DNA of 64,000 bases from Chelydra serpentina (lineage: Eukaryota; Chordata; Testudines; Chelydridae). The notes below the pieces were generated by a model that saw only the letters and a program-made list of their open reading frames with translations, ran no database searches and had not been told where the DNA came from. Below are positions 46,563 to 60,558 of this stretch, piece after piece. Each line of letters opens with the position of its first letter. Positions within the stretch are counted from its first letter, which is position 1. The position numbers were made by a program, and so were the translations under genes. The stretch covers positions 434,001 to 498,000 of the forward strand of contig JBAIAC010000021.1 in the NCBI GenBank assembly GCA_037349315.1. The letters run 5' to 3'.

Positions 46563-47160
46563 TGTGACCGCTGTCGGCCTTGCTGGAGCCCTAGGCATAA
46601 CTAACAGTGTGAACCAAAGGCTGTGAACCAGAGTAGGCCTGGCCTTGGCAAAATAACGCCACGTTAGGTATTTGCTAACCAAATAAGCACATGCCTGACC
46701 AGAGAGGATGGCAGGAGAACACCCAGAGTTCTCTATGTAAACACTCTTAAGAGATGGTCCAGGAACACACCGACCCCTCTCGTCAGATAAGGGTGGGATG
46801 ATAGGGCAATGGATGAGGATGTTTTGTTTGAACCAGCAGGTACAAGGAGAAGGGTGGTAACTAGCGACATCAGGAGCATCATACGTAACTTGTTTGTATC
46901 AATGTAAAAAGGGGGAAGTCCTAGGAGGGGCATCTTTGTCCAGCATCCTGGTCCGCTGGCTGAGCTGGTCTCATTGTGGCAGGGGTAGATGTGTTCGTGG
47001 ACCTGTAAGCACGGAGCCAGGGCACTAGGACTGTGCTTTGTCGACAATAAACCAGGCCGAGCCCCTTCACCACCGAGTCGAGCCTGTGGTCTTTCCTTAT
47101 GAGTAATACTGTGGTTTGCTGAATCAGCAGGCTGCGCGCTCTCCGCGTGCAGCAAACACC
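46563..47160 (+). mobile_element. Probable solitary retroviral-type LTR
   Basis: Begins TGTGACCGCTG, carries CAATAAACC (AATAAA 47046-47051) and a GT-rich stretch with termination-like sequence. The 3' limit and target duplication were not resolved, so this is a structural guess. Confidence 0.4.
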
Positions 47161-47314
47161 GGAGCGCCAAGAACAGCTTAGCAGCCCTGACGGCGTTGCC
47201 ACAGCAACAACACTGCCCTCTTGGCTGGGGCGCTGGGGACCGCACTGGGGACCTCCAGAGCTAAAAGCATAAGCTGCTCTATCATGGGCTAAAAAGGCCA
47301 GCTTCCCTCGTAGG

Positions 47315-47515
47315 GGGAGAATTAACCAGTGGAACAACTTACCAAGGGCTATGGTGGAGTCTCCATCATTGGCCGTTTTAAAATCAAGATTTCCCCCCCG
47401 CAAAAGGTCTGCTCTTGTTCCAAAGGAATGATTTGGGGGGACTTATAGGGCTTGTGTTGCACATGAGGTCAGCCTAGATGATTGCATTGGTCCTTTCTGG
47501 TCTAGTAATCTGTTA
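47315..47515 (+). mobile_element. CR1-like fragment
   Basis: Contains AACCAGTGGAACAACTTACC and ends CCTTTCTGGTCTAGTAATCT, as CR1 subfamily 3' ends do. Confidence 0.65.
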
Positions 47516-47569
47516 ATCAGATCCTCGGTGGCTCGGCACAGAGGGGTGCCTGTATCACACACTCGCCAG

Positions 47570-48358
47570 GGTGAGACATGGTGGATAGTTATCTGAAAAC
47601 ATTCCCTCAATGTGCAGCATCCCTCAAAAATGCTAACCGAATGTTAGGCACCATTAGAAAAGGAACAGTGAATATCATAAGGCCTTTCTCTATATATCCA
47701 TGGAACGCCCACGCCTTGAATACGGTATGCAGTTCTGGGCTCCCCATCGCAAAAAAGATCTATTAGAAATGGAAAAGGTACAGAGAAGGGCTACAAAAAT
47801 GATTAGGGACAGCTTCCCTGTGAGGAGAGATTCAAAAGACTGGGCCCGCTCAGTCTTAGAAAAGAGTTGACTAAGGGGGGATATGACAGAGGTCTATAAA
47901 GCCATGACTGGTGTGGAGAAAGTGAATAGGGAAGTGTTATTTGCCCCTTCACATAACAAGAACCAGGGGTCACCCAATGAAATTAATTGTTTCTTTAAAA
48001 CAAACAAAAGGAAGTATTTCTTTACACAATGCAGAGACAACCTGTGGAACTCATTGCCAAGGGATGTTGTAAAGGCCTAAAGTATAAGTGGGTTCAGAAA
48101 AGAATTAGATAAGTTCATGGGGGATAGGTCCATCAATAGTTATTAGCCAAGATGGCCAGGGATGCGACCGCATACTCTGGGTATCCCTAAGCCTCTCACT
48201 GCCAGAAGCTGGGCGTAGATGACAGGGGATGAATCACTCGATAATTGCCCTGGTCTGTTCATTCCCTCTGAAGCACCTGGCATTGGCCACTGTCAGAAGA
48301 GAGGATACTGAGCTAGATGGACCATTGGTCTGACCTAGTATGGCCATTCATATGTTAA
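47570..48358 (+). mobile_element. CR1 LINE C-terminal and 3' UTR fragment
   Basis: Plus-strand counterpart of 5385-6235: remnants of ORF2 (KAMTGVEKVNREVLFAPSHN) followed by the 3' UTR ending GGTCTGACCTAGTATGGCC. Frameshifts break the coding part. Confidence 0.85.
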
Positions 48359-48514
48359 ACATATTGGCTGGGGAGTGATTGTGCCAACGAAGACGCTGTG
48401 GGGCTTCCCGAAAGGATCCAGCCTTTAGGGTAGGGGGAGGCACCATGGGTGGGGTGACCCTTGTCACCAGTGGCTGTATTCACACCTCCCCCACTATCCT
48501 CTGTGCCAGGCAGA

Positions 48515-48790
48515 TCAGCAGATGGTAAGGGGTGACTCATTCATCCCATCGTTGTGCCAGCAGGGCCGTAGGAGGGATACAGGAGCAGGGTGGATCTTGG
48601 TGCACAAGGTGAACCAGGGCAGTGCCTCCAGAGAGGCGTCCGCGCCGTAGAAAGAAAGCGCCCTGGCTTCATAGTCCAGGTAGACACTGATCTTCCCTGG
48701 GGGCTCGTCCACCTCGAATTCCTAGGAGGTGTAGGAGGCTCCGTAGCTCTTCCCTTCCTTGCAGCCAGGGCACACAGCAGCCAGGTTCTT
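48515..48790 (-). pseudogene. B30.2/SPRY fragment, broken
   Basis: The minus strand encodes the C-terminal half of a PRY-SPRY domain: PPGKISVYLDYEARALSFYG, then FTLCTKIHPAPVSLL and a final SPLTIC, all typical of TRIM/butyrophilin B30.2 ends. An in-frame TAG interrupts it just before EFEVDEPPGK, and no PRY half, coiled coil or RING is nearby. Probably a remnant of a TRIM25/TRIM16-like or NLR-associated SPRY gene. It is not a piece of TRIM72, whose SPRY ends differently. Confidence 0.75.
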
Positions 48791-48851
48791 ATCATATAGA
48801 ACCTATTCCCCGTACCATAGTAATAAACCTGCCATAGGACATTGGTTATTT

Positions 48852-49030
48852 CATAGAATCATAGAATATCAGGGTTGGAAGGGACCTTAGTAGGTCATCT
48901 AGTCCAACCCCCTGCTCAAAGCAGGACCAATCCCCAATTTTTGCCCCAGATCCCCAAATGGCCCCCTCAAGGATTGAACTCACAACCCTGGGTTTAGCAG
49001 GCCAATGCTCAAACCACTGAGCTATCCCTC
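48852..49030 (-). mobile_element. Cry I-type SINE
   Basis: Reverse-orientation copy: CATAGAATCATAGAATATCA at the left and CACTGAGCTATCCCTC at the right. Confidence 0.9.
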
Positions 49031-51350
49031 TTGTTCTCTTGAGTATATTTCATAACAAAACAATGAACCAAAGAGTGGCCGAGCAATCACCTACACAATT
49101 TATCAACAAATTGGCAAGCCGAGCCAGGAACCAGCTAGCCAAAAAAGTCAGTCAAACCATGCAGTGCGGGATTGCAACCTGACTGCTGCTTGGAGGAGAC
49201 TTTTGCTTAGTCCCAACGTGGTGAGACGCTAATGTGGGTGAATCTCCGGTACACCCGTGCAGCTGGCCAAGCGCTCAGACATTTCCAGTATGCTCATGAG
49301 GTGCTGCTGAGACTTTTCATAATAAGCGCTAATATGGCAAAACGCCTTTTTAAGAGCAACCAGTTTTATAGATGAGTGCTTTATTACGCACTCTAGGCAA
49401 AACACCAAGACGTTAGGAATTCCTGGGCAAAAAGCCACACTTTAAGAGTATAGCTAACAAACTTAAAGCCATGGCAAATAAAAGTGAGAGGCAGGAGACG
49501 GAATCCTTTGTTGTACGGTTTGTAAGTTGTCATGTTGGTCCGTCGTTTGGGCTCGATAGCGGGAATAATCTTAACCCATGGAGTCATGTGTGTTACTTGT
49601 TTAAACTGGAAATGGAGGGGGGAAGTTCAAAAGGGAAAGGTAAGTAGCAAAATGGTTTCGCAATCGGTTTCCTCGTGTGTTTAGTATTAAACAATGAAGT
49701 AAGAGCGCTAACAAAGAACTTAGAACTGGGACATATCAAAATAGGAAATGAAAACAGCAAGTGGAAAGTCTAAGCAACTGCAACACCCCTCGTACCTCCA
49801 GTTTACAAGAAATGAAGGGAAGACTAGGAGATTGTGAAGGAGAGTTGCAGCCAGCAAGAGGGGGGAAAAATCAGGCTGGCAAACACAGGCTAAAAATCTT
49901 AAAAATACGCATGGAGTTGCCCACAGACAGTTACCTGCAGCAGGGCACTCCTGTAATCCATCTGGCATGCAGACAAAAGCAACAAGGACTGGGGGAACAA
50001 ATTAAGGTTTTGCGTGAAGAGGTGGAAACCGGTTTCCAACTCCCTGCTCTAGCTCACAGAACCCCACTCCGTGCTCAGGGCTAATAATATAATCTTACAT
50101 ACAGGGAACGTTTTCCCTTGATGTCCTTTCTCAGTTTGCTAAACTTCTTGCTGCTGTGTGAACTTTAAAATGACTTCACAAAGTTAATGACTCTCTCTTG
50201 GCTCATGTCTCCCTTCCTTCCTATATTGCTTTCTCCTCGCTTCTGCCCTCTGTTTTAAATGTTAAAGTTATTACATGCCAAGCAACAGAAATGCTCACTT
50301 TGCTTCTAATCCTAGCCACTAATATAGGAACATGCATTTTCCTTATTTCTACATAGTAGTATTCTTAAGACAAAAGTAATATAAAGTAATGAAAACTGAC
50401 TTCAGTTAAACAACAAAGTGGGCAAATAACTTAATAGGGATTTTTATCAGTGCTTAATAAAAGTTTTAGAGAAAAAGAGAATTCCTTTGTTCACTTGTTT
50501 TCCAAAATGCACTGCCTTAATGACTTTAAGCTCTGAATACCTCATCGTGTATAGTTATAAATACAATTTGGGCACTATTCTTCTTTAACTGTAAGTTTAT
50601 CCTATATATCATGTAAGTTGTCCTATGTCGTTGTGTCAAGTAACTAATTTTTGTTTTTATTTTGTTGCAACAAAAGCCAATTTTATACTTCTAATTACAT
50701 AAAAATAAATTGTATACAAGTGGTGCCACGCTATTTTATGGTTGGGTTATAACCATAATACCAATTAATTTTTTTGGTAACGTTCAAAAAAGGCCTCAGT
50801 TATAAATGTATGTACATCTATTTCTGTCTCAGTAAAGAATGCAGTTGCAAACGACGAGTTTTATTATTGTTAACTAAAGGCTTTTTATTTAAAGAAGAAA
50901 ATGCCATAGGGGTAAAACCTCCACATTCATGCAAAAGTATTATTAATAAAATGTCATTTTCTTTTTGGGGGTTTTAATAAACTTGTTTTCAGCTCTGGCT
51001 AGGCTTTGCACCCTCTCTCCCGTAGTCCTCTCACCCTGCAGAACCCTCGCGCTCCAGGAAACCCGGCTTCTTCTTTGTGACTCGGCCCGCCAGCCAAGCC
51101 ACTACATGCTTCCCCCTTCCAGAGGGTGTAACAAAATCTTTTCACGCAAATAATCTCAGGCAGTCCGCTACCCCTTGCCTGTTCTGTGCCACATGGCTGG
51201 TAGGGGAACCCAGGCCCACCCTCTACTCCAGGTTCCAGCTCAGGACCCCTCTAATCGGCAGCTAAGGTCTGCACTCCTATTCCTTGCTGCGTTTCCCTTG
51301 AGCCGTCTACTGGCTTCCCTCTTTGGGTTTGCCAGCCTCCCAACGCCCTC
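49031..51350. other. AT-rich stretch without recognised gene
   Basis: Long AT-rich DNA with no open frame of family resemblance. CA/TG-poor simple sequence and a few AATAAA strings (for example near 50946) occur. It might be an old retroelement but I cannot place it. Confidence 0.35.
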
Positions 51351-51351
51351 C

Positions 51352-52043
51352 TCCCAGGGAGTGACTGTGGACTACCCTCTCTAGTCCCAACATACCTCCC
51401 TCCTCCCAGGGAGTGACTGTGGACTACCCTCTCTAGTCCCAACATACCTCCCTCCTCCCAGGGAGTGACTGTGGACTACCCTCTCTAGTCCCAACATACC
51501 TCCCTCCTCCCAGGGAGTGACTGTGGACTACCCTCTCTAGTCCCAACATACCTCCCTCCTCCCAGGGAGTGACTGTGGACTACCCTCTCTAGTCCCAACA
51601 TACCTCCCTCCTCCCAGGGAGTGACTGTGGACTACCCTCTCTAGTCCCAACATACCTCCCTCCTCCCAGGGAGTGACTGTGGACTACCCTCTCTAGTCCC
51701 AACATACCTCCCTCCTCCCAGGGAGTGACTGTGGACTACCCTCTCTAGTCCCAACATACCTCCCTCCTCCCAGGGAGTGACTGTGGACTACCCTCTCTAG
51801 TCCCAACATACCTCCCTCCTCCCAGGGAGTGACTGTGGACTACCCTCTCTAGTCCCAACATACCTCCCTCCTCCCAGGGAGTGACTGTGGACTACCCTCT
51901 CTAGTCCCAACATACCTCCCTCCTCCCAGGGAGTGACTGTGGACTACCCTCTCTAGTCCCAACATACCTCCCTCCTCCCAGGGAGTGACTGTGGACTACC
52001 CTCTCTAGTCCCAACATACCTCCCTCCTCCCAGGGAGTGACTG
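51352..52043. repeat. 52-bp minisatellite, 13 apparently perfect copies
   Basis: The unit starts TCCCAGGGAGTGACTGTGG and contains CTACCCTCTCTAGTCCCAAC. Starts are at 51352 + 52n up to 52028, the fourteenth unit being partial. I saw no variant position, which implies very recent expansion or homogenisation. Confidence 0.97.
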
Positions 52044-52456
52044 CCGCCTGCTTCCCCACAGCCTTTTTGGTTGCCAGCTTCCTGGCTCGTACAGCCCCCT
52101 CCAGCTGAGCCTCTTTTCAACCAATTCCCAGCTTCCTGGCTCCTTCTCCAGATGCCACCTGCGGCCTATCGGTTCATTGGACCTAATTTACCCTCTCAGG
52201 GCCAGCGTGGACAGTACGTCCCATTGCACTGCATTTAAACTACATCTTGCTTCAATGTTTACGTTATTTCCTTTTGTGCTCTGTTTAAAACCAGCATTGG
52301 CCATTAACGTTTGTGCTTTCAAATATTTAACAAAAAGTTGCATTGCTACCACAAACCAATTACCTCTAAAAAGCTTGGATAAAAACTCAGATACTCTCTC
52401 TTTTGCTGAGACAGAGTGTTCAGCGGGTGAGCGCCTTACATCACAGATGATGCAAC

Positions 52457-52635
52457 GGGGGGAGGGATAGCTCAGTGGTTTGAGCACTGACCTGCTAAGC
52501 CCGGGGTTGTGAGTTCAATACTTGAGGGGGCCATTTAGGGATCTGGGGCAAAAATTGGGGATTGATCCTGCTTTGAGCAGGGGGTTGGACTAGATGACCT
52601 CCTAAGGTCTCTTCCAACCCTGATATTCTATGATT
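52457..52635 (+). mobile_element. Cry I-type SINE
   Basis: GGGAGGGATAGCTCAGTGGT to TTCTATGATT. Facing an inverted copy 35 bp away. Confidence 0.9.
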
Positions 52636-52670
52636 GTGAGCATCTGTTTTAGCAGTCAAGCATTCTAGAT

Positions 52671-52849
52671 CATAGAATATCAGGGTTGGAAGGGACCTCA
52701 GGAGTTCATCTAGTCCAACCCCCTGCTCAAAAGCAGGACCAATCTCCAATTTTTGAACCCCAGGTCCCTAAATGGCCCCCTCAAGGATTGAACTCACAAT
52801 GCTGGGTTTAGCAGGCCAATGCTCAAACCACTGAGCTATCCCTCCCCCT
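52671..52849 (-). mobile_element. Cry I-type SINE (inverted partner)
   Basis: CATAGAATATCAGGGTTGGA to CTGAGCTATCCCTCCCCC. With the previous SINE it forms an inverted repeat of about 180-bp arms and a 35-bp loop. Confidence 0.9.
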
Positions 52850-52899
52850 AATTATAATTATATTATAAAAATAATCAGACACCGGACAAGGTTTTCTAA

Positions 52900-53180
52900 A
52901 CCTTTTCTCGTTTTGGTTTCTCTCGGGTGGACTCGCTTCAATTTGTCCATGTCCTTCTTAAAGTGCAGCACCCAGAACTGGACACAGTACCCCAGCTGAG
53001 GCCTCCCCAGGGCCGAGTAGAGCAGTTACCTCCCATGTCTTACATACAACACTCCTGGTAATACACCCCAGAATGCATCTGCCTTTCCCACCATGGCAGC
53101 CCATGGTTGAGTCATATTCAGTTTGTGATCCACTGTAACCCCCAGCTGTATCTCCGTCTTCTGGCTTTCTGACACAGCCA
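52900..53180 (-). mobile_element. CR1-like fragment
   Basis: Phrases CAGCACCCAGAACTGGACAC, ATACACCCCAGAATGCATCT and GTGATCCACTGTAACCCCCA are typical of the avian/turtle CR1 3' region read in reverse. Confidence 0.7.
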
Positions 53181-53685
53181 GCAACCAATCGCCTAATTGT
53201 AATCAGGGGACTCCTCCAGCAAACGCAGCTGAGCTCTGACCTTGTGCCCTGTGCCTTGGGCAGTAGCTTCCATTGTTTGCTGCTCTCTCCACTCCACAAA
53301 GAAGCTTAATGGCTCCTTCCGTTGCTTGGGAGTGCCTGGCACGCCCATTAGGTCTGGGATGGTCTTTGGACCCAAGACTCAACCGAGGGCAGACACCAGC
53401 GCCTTTTGACATGGCAAAGGAAAGAACCCCACCTCTCCTTTGGGGTTTGGGGTGCATTTCTGCCCTTTCCCCATGTCATTACATTAACAGCATCTGCCTT
53501 ACGTCCCTCTCCTTACTGGGCCTGTTCCCATTCCTGCAGGGAAGGACATATGGGTTTACCTGTAACCCAGGCCAATAGGATGAGTCTCTCTCCTCCTTTA
53601 GCAGTCTGCGGCTGTAAAGAAGCTCAGGCTTTTAGCTACAGAGGCCCTGAGTTAATAATAATAATAAATGGAGATATGCCTATCT

Positions 53686-53861
53686 CATAGAATTGGAAGG
53701 ACCTTGAAAGGTCACCAAGTCCAGTCCTCTGCCTTCACTAGCAGGACCAAGTACTGTCCCCTGACAGATTTTTGCCCCAGATCCCTAAATGGTCCCCTCA
53801 AGGATTGAACTCACAACCCTGGGTTTAGCAGGCCAATGCTCAAGCCACTAAACTATCCCTC
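53686..53861 (-). mobile_element. Diverged Cry I-type SINE
   Basis: CATAGAATTGGAAGGACC to ACTAAACTATCCCTCACC. Its CR1-like tail differs from the other copies, which suggests another subfamily. Confidence 0.85.
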
Positions 53862-54519
53862 ACCACTAGCCCACACAGGAACATGATTAGAGACAACGTA
53901 CATTTACTTAGGGGCTTCCTGCCTCTGAGGTACAGGTCACAGCCTCTCTGGGGGCAGGGGGAAAGGCAAATATTAATACTTCTCTCTTTTGACAGACAGC
54001 AATTGCTTTCCACAGGACACCTTGCCTCGCCAGTGACGGGAACACCCCATGCAGCTTGTCGGCATGTGGAGAGGAATCAAACTTTATCGACTCCAATCCT
54101 TAGGGATAAAAGCCAGGAGACCCAGCCACTCCCAACTCTAATCCACTACTAGACCCCACTCCCCTCCCAGAGCTGGCGCTAGAACCCAGGAGTCCTGGCT
54201 CCCAGCCCCCACATACTTGAATCTGAACACAGGACAGGGTCTTTACCTGAATGAAATCCCAGCCTCTTTTCACCTCCCATATCTTCAAGGCCTGTAGGGG
54301 GCTCTCAGATACCAGGTTTGCCACTGGCAAAGGGGTGTGTGAAAAAGTGGGCATTTTTGTAATATTTTTATGACGCCTCGGTGTGCCTCAGTTTCCCCTC
54401 TCTACTGCATCGTTACCTAGTGGGTGAAAAGGGACTGTTTGCTCTCGGGGCAGGCTCAGACCCAGGTGTGAATGGTGCCTCGCTGTTTGGGGCCCTAGGT
54501 CCCACATGAATGCAGCTCT

Positions 54520-54692
54520 GGAGGGATAGCTCAGTGGTTTGAGCATTGGCCTGCTAAACCCAGGGTTGTGAGTTCAATCCCTGAGGGGGCCATTTGGGGA
54601 TCTGGGGCAAAAATTGGGGATTGGTCCTGCTTTGAGCAGGGGGTTGGACTAGATGACCTCCTAAGGTCCCTTCCAACCCTGATATTCTATGA
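54520..54692 (+). mobile_element. Cry I-type SINE
   Basis: GGAGGGATAGCTCAGTGGTT to GATATTCTATGACA; otherwise like 3975-4159. Confidence 0.9.
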
Positions 54693-56140
54693 CACCCTCT
54701 ATGACAATGGCAGATCCAATCCCTGGGACAGTGAAACCTGGCTACCAAAGACCCAGAGTGATATGGACTTCCTGCCTCTCAGCACAGGTCTGAGCTCCCC
54801 AGCTTCGGAACAGAGGACTGGGGTGGGGAGAGGGAAGGTGGAAGTTAAGTGTGGGCTGCGGGAAGCTGTCGGGGGCACAGCTGGGAGTCTAACAAAGATC
54901 AGATGCAGGAACAGACAGAATTTGAACAAGGGGGATCAGTACAGCTTGGCTGGGCTCTGGCTACCCAGAATGGCCTATGCTTTAACTTTCACTTCTCTAT
55001 GCTAACCACGGACTTCCTAGGCCGTGCTCCAGCTGACTCATAAACCCTGCTGTGTGACAATGCTGCTGGCTGAGTGTCCCTGCAATGCAATGCACCCTAA
55101 GATCGTACCTGTACAAGTCTCCTTCGGGGGTTTGTCTCAGTAAGACTCACTGAAAGGAGCTGATGGGGTGAAGTAGAAGAGCTGACGGTCCAGAGGACCA
55201 GCCTAAGGAGGTGGGGAAGCCACATGGCTTAGCCTGGAGGAAGAGTGAGACCACTGGGTGTCTGGCTCACTGAAGGGATCCTCCCAGAGACTGTTCTAAA
55301 GCAAGGACCATAGCATCGATCCTGTGGATCTGTGACGGGGAAAACCAGTTTGAATGGGGACAGCTGGTTCTTTCCAGCCAGGCAGAGATCTCCTTCTTTA
55401 TCCGTGGTGTCGTTTCATCCTTCTGTCTTCAGCGCCTCCCTTGGACGCTTCCCCAAAAGGCAAAACCACCTTTTGTTTTAATTTGGACCTTATTTTTCCT
55501 TTTTTATGTAAATTTTTTTAGTATAAATTAAATTCATTTGGAACCAAAAAAACCCCAAAACTTTTTGCTTAAAAAATGTCAAAGAGGGACTTTTTCAAGA
55601 CGTTCTGTGCTCTTTCCTAGTGGGGAAGTTCATTAAAACCCACCCTCGCCTTCAAATAATTTCGGTTTTGAGGATTTGGTGGTTTCAAAAACATTTCCAA
55701 GCAACTGTCATGGGAAGTTCACTTCTGCCCATTGATTTCACCTTCAGCTCACTTCACCCACTGATTTTCACCTTCCATTAGCAGTGCAGCCTAAAAATGA
55801 AATTCAGGGAAAGAAGAACAGCTGATGTGGGTGTAATCCACCATGATTAAACTGCAGGTCTTTATCACGCTCTAGTGGCTGGGTGAAGTAGAAGGTTTAT
55901 GCACCTGTGAGCTAAAATGTTTTTGCCAGGAAATGTTATCTCAGGCTGTGAGATCCAAAGGTGCTAAGTTAGTGATCCATGTGTGTTGTTACAGAGGATT
56001 TACCCCAGCTAAGACTGTGGGCCTGAAAAATAAATATCTTACAGAACTTTGTTAAGGCTGCGGACACATCCCAGCGGTTCGAGCAGAATCCTCCATCCTC
56101 TGTTGATGAAAGTGTCACTGCACAATAATTTCAATGACAT
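54693..56140. other. No recognised gene
   Basis: Low-complexity-free sequence, AT-rich from 55480 to 55800. I see no domain or known repeat. Confidence 0.35.
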
Positions 56141-56144
56141 CAGA

Positions 56145-56440
56145 CCCAGCAGCGTAGAACTGGGAGATCCAGGAGTGACACCTGCCGTGAGGACAGGGAC
56201 CTGTTGGGGATGAGATTGAGGGAGATGTGACAGAACTGGGGGGCTTCCGGTGGCTTTGCGAGGACCCCAGCTTTCCCCTTCACTTTGAGCAGGTGTCTCT
56301 CATTGCTCACCTGTGTAGGCACCTCTGGGGATCTCCTGGTAGCCCTGGAGATCTGGGACCCTCAGCTCTTCCCCTGGCTCCATCTGAGAGATGGTCAGTC
56401 AGGGAATCCTTCTGGTGGGGAAGGAAACAGAGGAGTGAGG
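56145..56440 (-). pseudogene. Inverted relic of a KRAB-linker exon and its introns
   Basis: On the minus strand, 56420-56318 reads as the exon that follows KRAB-A in sauropsid zinc-finger genes (EPGEELRVPDLQGYQEIPRG), with a donor CACAG|GTGAGC at 56313. The flanking intron also matches the intron at 59389-59530 of the KRAB gene below, including the phrase AGGTCCCTGTCCTCACGGCAGGTGTCACTCC. A KRAB-A box and zinc fingers are missing, and a CR1 abuts it. Confidence 0.7.
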
Positions 56441-56454
56441 CGGCACTTGGTGAA

Positions 56455-56822
56455 ATCATAGAATCATAGAACTGGAAGGGACCTTGAGAGGTCATCTAGT
56501 CCAGTCCCCTGCGCTCAAGGCAGGACTAAGTATTATCTAGACCATCCCCGACAGGTGTTTGTCCAGCCTGCTCTTAAAAATCCCCAATGATGGGAGATTC
56601 CACAACCCCCCTAGGTGATTTATTCCAGTGCTTAACCACTCTGAATGGAAGTCTTTCCTAATGTCCGGCCTAAACCGCCCTTGCTGCAATTTAAGCCCAT
56701 TGCTTCTTGTCCTGTCCTCAGAGGTTAGGGAGAACAATTCTTCTCCCTCCTCCTTGTAACCTTTTATGTACTTGAAAACTGTTCTCATGTCCCCTCTCTG
56801 TCTTCTCTTCTCCAGACTAAAT
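56455..56822 (-). mobile_element. CR1 LINE 3' end
   Basis: AATCATAGAACTGGAAGGGA on the plus strand is the reversed CR1 tail. The minus strand encodes MRTVFKYIKGYKEEGEELF and LQQGRFRPDIRKDFHS, typical of the CR1 C-terminus. Confidence 0.9.
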
Positions 56823-57169
56823 CTCCCCTGGGGGCCTGGTACAGAGACCCTGCCCTGATTTTAACCCCAGCCCCATTCTCTGTAGTGGAGGGATGTTGGC
56901 TCCAAGCAGGGGGACATGTTCACGGGGTCCCCCGGAGGCAGTGAGATTTCTGGGGGGAGAGGGGCAGTTCCCCTTGCGGGGAACAAAGGGAATAGAAGCC
57001 AGGAGTCGTGACTCCCAGCCGCTGCTCTAACCCACTACAGCCCCCACCCCAGGGATAGAACCCAGGAGTCCTGCTGACTCCCCCTGCTCAAACCCACTAG
57101 ATTCCCCCCTCCCGTCCTGAATCGAACCCCTTCAACCCCACTCACCTAGAGCTGGGGCTAGAGCCCAGG

Positions 57170-57787
57170 AGTCCTGATCCCCTGTTTCCACCCTTCCGCC
57201 CCCCCCCTCGCCCGGAGGCTGCTAAGGGGGGCAGAGCATTGGGCTAAGGACTCCCCGGGATGACGGGATCCCATCTGCGGCTCCAACGCGGGCGCCTCTC
57301 GGCTGGGTGTCCCCGGCAAATCCTTCCTCGGGGCTCCCGGGTTCCTCCCCGGGCTCCAGCCCGGCAGCGCACCCCCCTGCCCCCACCCCGCCCGGCCCGG
57401 GGCACGGAGCCGATCTGTCCCGGCGGCGCAGGGGGGCTGGAACCGGGGCCAGTCCGCGCCAGGAACCAGCGGCGGCTGGGATGTTTTCCCAGGGATGGTG
57501 TTTAGAGCGGTGCTGGTTGCCCGGACTCCTGGGTCCCCAGGAGAGGGCAGAAGGGGCGGGGCCGCTGTGCTGCTCTAGCCCGCGCTGCTGTAGGAGCCAG
57601 GCTCCCAGGGCTGCCCCCAAAGGACAGAGGCGGGCTGGGCCCCCAGGGTGCCCGGGCTGGGCAGCAGATGCAGAGGAAGGGAGCGGAGAGGAAGATCGGC
57701 AAAGCAGGAGGCCGAGAATTGAGGAGGGGAGGGGAGCAGGACCCCCCCGCCCCCCAGCAGGAGAACCAGACAGCCGGGGGGGGGGGC
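57170..57787 (+). promoter_or_regulatory. CpG-rich promoter/leader of the KRAB gene
   Basis: CpG-dense sequence (GGCGCC, CCCGGG and GCGGCGC motifs), unlike its flanks, leading to the ATG at 57788. No TATA. Long open frames here follow from GC richness. Confidence 0.55.

Positions 57788-60558
<2,771 letters not shown>

Noticed and set aside
51352..52043. CRISPR-like array
   Set aside because: Contiguous 52-bp units with no unique spacers, in a eukaryotic context.
3975..54692. tRNA genes suggested by A/B-box matches
   Set aside because: All matches are SINEs with CR1 tails; none folds as a complete tRNA.
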